64,000 nt of DNA from Saccharomycopsis malanga (Eukaryota; Ascomycota; Saccharomycetes; Ascoideales; Saccharomycopsidaceae), in the NCBI GenBank assembly GCA_004014935.1, contig CP025324.1, positions 496,001 to 560,000 of the forward strand. The letters run 5' to 3'. Positions 61,451 to 64,000 of the stretch are shown here, one piece after another. The position numbers were made by a program, and so were the translations under genes. Each line of letters opens with the position of its first letter. Position 1 is the first letter of the stretch. A model generated the notes under the pieces. The model was not told where the DNA came from. It did no database searches and saw nothing but the letters and a program-made list of their open reading frames with translations.

Positions 61451-61747
61451 CTAAACAGAAGTGTAGTAACGGGCATAAGTGAGAGGCGAGTCAGGGCCAC
61501 GAAGAACAGGAATAACAATTGTCTCTTTTTGTCCTTCTTTTTTGGTAGTAAGAGCGACCGTTGGGACAGACGAATCAAGCTTATTTTCCTTAACTAAAAG
61601 GTCCTTATAAATGTTAGGCGAATCAGCACCACGGAGTTCAAACACTTCTTGAGCAAGCACCTTGGAAAATGGTTCCTCGTTGCCTACAAGAGTGGTTTGG
61701 CTAGAGTTGGTGCTCAATGTGTTTTGAAAAGTTTTGTTTTCAGACAT
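61451..61747 (-). CDS. Small probable stress-responsive protein with duplicated LRGxDSP motif
   Basis: The 98-residue protein begins at the ATG at 61747 (MSENKTFQNTLS). It carries two copies of a motif: ELRGADSPNIY near residue 38 and VLRGPDSPLTY near residue 81, with a TKKEGQKETIVIP spacer. It has no signal or membrane segment. Its promoter has a TATA box at 61833-61844 and CCCCT stress-element cores at 61877-61881 and 61958-61962, a good context for a real inducible gene. I do not recognise the family. Confidence 0.6.
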   Translation of the reverse strand: MSENKTFQNTLSTNSSQTTLVGNEEPFSKVLAQEVFELRGADSPNIYKDLLVKENKLDSSVPTVALTTKKEGQKETIVIPVLRGPDSPLTYARYYTSV

Positions 61748-62882
61748 TTGCTAAACGTACAAGGTACACGTGCAAAGAATTCAAAACAAAGCTAGGAAAG
61801 CAAATGAAAAGCCAAAAGTGGCCCCCATTGGGTTTATATATAAATACTCCAGTTGCTGTCTGGTTCAAACGGCGTTCCCCTCCATTTCAGAACAAGTTTA
61901 AGAAGTTGCCTTAGGTGCTAGCCACTTACCGTCGATTACTTCTTCTGCTGCAACACTCCCCTCAAATCGCACCCAACATCTTTTATAATGACTAGAGTTA
62001 CTAAGGTATACACTTACAGTCTCCTGTCATATATAGAACCAAGGTAGACATATTGTCAAGGTGTCAAAAATATGGTTTTTACGCGGAAAATTTAAGGTTC
62101 AATATATCGGACGCCGATTAATAGGTGTTAATTAAGGCAACCTTTTAATTAAGCGATGACCAATCTAATTCATTCCGTAACCAGTGGTTTCTTTTGCTAA
62201 ATAGCCTACTAAGTTGCTTCAGCTCCGACGTCGCTGGAAGTTTGAGGAAATAAGCTTTCGGTGGAGATTGCCAATATGTTTTGAAGGAGACAAAGTACGA
62301 ATACGAAGTGTATATAATAGTGATCAAATTTGTAGAAAACCTCCACTATAAGGGCCATTGAATTGTAGTGGAGAATCGAGTCTCTACGTGGCAAGAGTAA
62401 TGTGATTGGTTGTTCTGTATCCATGTGAGATTTTTCGAAAGGAATCTTACGAAAACAATTAATAAAGACTTGTATAGGCTTTCGAAAGGCTGTTTGGAGT
62501 TAAGTCTCGTAAATAATCAGTGTTAATGATCAAATCCATAGCATATGGTGCTTAAATATGTGATTTTTTAGCTGATGTAAGAATCACTTGCTCCTTTAAT
62601 ATTAATGACTGTTCTTTGTCAAGTGATTTGTTTTTTTACTCAGTATTTTCATTCTTCAAACTTCTATAGCTAATTAATGCCCTGTGCAGATCTACCTTAG
62701 TATAAATTTTTTACACCGTTCTACTATATAGCTACATAAACTACCCAGCCAAACACAAGCTCTTCTTGAGCAATTGGCATACATTTCATATATAAAAACA
62801 TTAACATTCATTCATGCAAAGGTATATAAAACCTCATTAAACGCTAGCTAACAAATACAATATTGCACCAAGATCCAGCACA
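61748..62882. promoter_or_regulatory. Promoter of the small gene and intergenic region
   Basis: The first 220 bases form the promoter of the 61451-61747 gene, with TTTATATATAAA at 61833-61844 and two CCCCT motifs. The rest to 62882 is AT-rich sequence between this gene and the 3' end of the next. Minus-strand frames at 62145-62424 look non-coding. Confidence 0.5.
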
Positions 62883-64000
62883 TTAGACTACGGAGACCAA
62901 GTCATTTGGGAACTCGCCCACGCGGCCGTCTTGCGACTCACCAACCCACCAATCTTTTTGAGAGGCGGTTTGCGAAAGAATTATGAGGATCTCAGACTTT
63001 ACAAAGCTCAAGCAACCTGCTCTAGTGCCATTGAAATCAGCATTTGCCTTTGCACTTTTCCTATGTGAGTTTAGATCGCTGATGCTGCCTTTAGATTTTT
63101 GCAATTTTACAAGCTGGCGGTAGTCGTATGTCTTGGATGTGATTGCTTGTTTGTAATGGTCATTAAGATGTAAGTATACTTGTGCAGACATGGATTGATG
63201 TGTCACACTGTACTTACGCAACTTTGCATCAATCGGTTCAAACGTATCAGTCACTGGTAATTCTGATATGATGTCAATGGTGCTTTGGTTTGGACTTTTA
63301 GCTGCAGGACTGGAATCTAGTAAATGGCCTCTCTTGTAAATTGAGCTGCCACGATTACTATTTGAAATAGAACCGAACGAAAGCATGCTCATACGGTTGT
63401 AATCAGAAACAGATGTCGTGGACATTATACTCAGTCTGTTGTTGTTGGAAGAATCGTTTGATAGGACGCTGGAGCGTTTCAGTCTTGCTGGTGACAATGG
63501 TGGGGACAAATGAATAGGCGAAGTGCTATTGGTTTCGTCTAAAGAAATATTGTGACTATTTTGATTGAAAGACTCGTCATTATGAAGTGAAGAAAGTGAG
63601 GAATTGAAAGAAGCGGTATCTTCGTCTTTAGATAAACTATTGTTGACTGCAGGGTCTGTATAATCAAACGACAAAGAGCTGAAAGACCGTATAGATTGCC
63701 TTTTTCCCTTGAAATCAGGAATTTGATTGGCAGACGTGTTGGCACTTTGAACATCTTTAGCAGACGCATCGCTGACCATTGATTTAACATCAAGAGATTT
63801 GGACCCATGGCGACGATGAGAAGTGGTTAAGGACCTTCTTAGATTTCCCTTCTTAGGATCCAAGTTTAAGCTTCTCATTCCCGACGAGTTCACTTTAACT
63901 TTCTCCTTAGGTACCTTTTCGCTTTTTACGGGTATTCCTGTTAACGTTGAGTCTCTGCGATGATGGCCAGAGTTCCTGTGTCCTTTCTTGGTGCTTCTGA
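62883..64000 (-). CDS. SH3-domain protein (3' part; continues beyond the window)
   Basis: The frame ends at the TAG at 62883 and stays open to base 64000 with no stop, so the start lies outside. At least 371 residues are visible. They are a basic Ser/His-rich segment, a long Ser/Asn-rich disordered region with repeated RLSIMSTTS/NRMSMLSFGS-type sites, and a C-terminal SH3 domain. The SH3 has the ALYDF-position NADFNGTRAGCLSFV, then EILIILSQ, DWWVGES and GRVGEFPNDLVSVV. The SH3 tryptophan pair and the GxFPxxxV end are intact. Yeast proteins with a single C-terminal SH3 are usually cortical or polarity adaptors; I cannot name this one. Confidence 0.85.
   Translation of the reverse strand, partial: RSTKKGHRNSGHHRRDSTLTGIPVKSEKVPKEKVKVNSSGMRSLNLDPKKGNLRRSLTTSHRRHGSKSLDVKSMVSDASAKDVQSANTSANQIPDFKGKRQSIRSFSSLSFDYTDPAVNNSLSKDEDTASFNSSLSSLHNDESFNQNSHNISLDETNSTSPIHLSPPLSPARLKRSSVLSNDSSNNNRLSIMSTTSVSDYNRMSMLSFGSISNSNRGSSIYKRGHLLDSSPAAKSPNQSTIDIISELPVTDTFEPIDAKLRKYSVTHQSMSAQVYLHLNDHYKQAITSKTYDYRQLVKLQKSKGSISDLNSHRKSAKANADFNGTRAGCLSFVKSEILIILSQTASQKDWWVGESQDGRVGEFPNDLVSVV

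Noticed and set aside
1-64000. CRISPR array or phage/prokaryotic system
   Set aside because: All genes and introns are those of a yeast nucleus, and no spaced direct repeats of CRISPR type are present; the only arrays are coding or simple microsatellites.

Overview
The window is nuclear DNA of a budding yeast (Saccharomycotina). Genes are compact, introns are rare and short with GTATGT donors and TACTAAC branch points, and nearly all recognisable products are Saccharomycetes orthologues. It most likely belongs to the CUG-Ser1 (Candida/Debaryomyces) clade. Counting in-frame codons by eye gives 0 CTG codons in PMT1, 0 in MAK11, 1 in SUA5, 2 in STO1 and 1 in PET54, and the PET54 one aligns with a serine in the S. 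cerevisiae protein as I recall it. The RPP0 promoter carries Tbf1-like and Cbf1-like sites as in Candida ribosomal-protein genes. The species cannot be named. Leucines at CTG codons in conceptual translations should be read as possible serines.

Layout: 0-3 kb holds the end of an ING-type PHD-finger gene and a spliced RAS GTPase gene. 3-9 kb holds two ER glycosylation genes (PMT1, OST2) with a SINE-containing gap between them. 9-19 kb holds OCA1, WHI3, STO1/CBC1 and the nucleoside diphosphate kinase gene. 20-28 kb holds an unrecognised Ser-Gln-repeat protein, a small WW-like protein and a candidate short CDC13. 29-39 kb holds PSO2, RPP0, SUA5 and a SET9-type histone methyltransferase gene. 41-49 kb holds a secreted Ser/Thr-rich protein, a PH-like protein and a coiled-coil protein. 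50-64 kb holds a spliced YJU3-type lipase, a small cysteine-rich protein ending in a CaaX box, PET54, MAK11, a CreC/WDR20 WD protein, a small probable stress gene and a partial SH3 gene.

The genes are mainly housekeeping: Ras signalling, ER glycosylation, cap binding, ribosome biogenesis (RPP0, MAK11), tRNA t6A synthesis (SUA5), crosslink repair (PSO2), telomere capping (CDC13-like) and mitochondrial COX expression (PET54). They form no operon-like system.

The most unusual content is intergenic. A family of dispersed repeats about 290 bp long, on both strands, has a tRNA-like head (Pol III A and B boxes), a shared body and a tail ending in AT-rich triplets. This is the architecture of a tRNA-derived SINE. 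There are three near-complete or well-preserved copies and several truncated ones. Other points worth checking are a mitochondrial-targeting-like extension without AUG upstream of SUA5, the symmetrical RPP0 promoter module, and the CaaX-bearing small protein.
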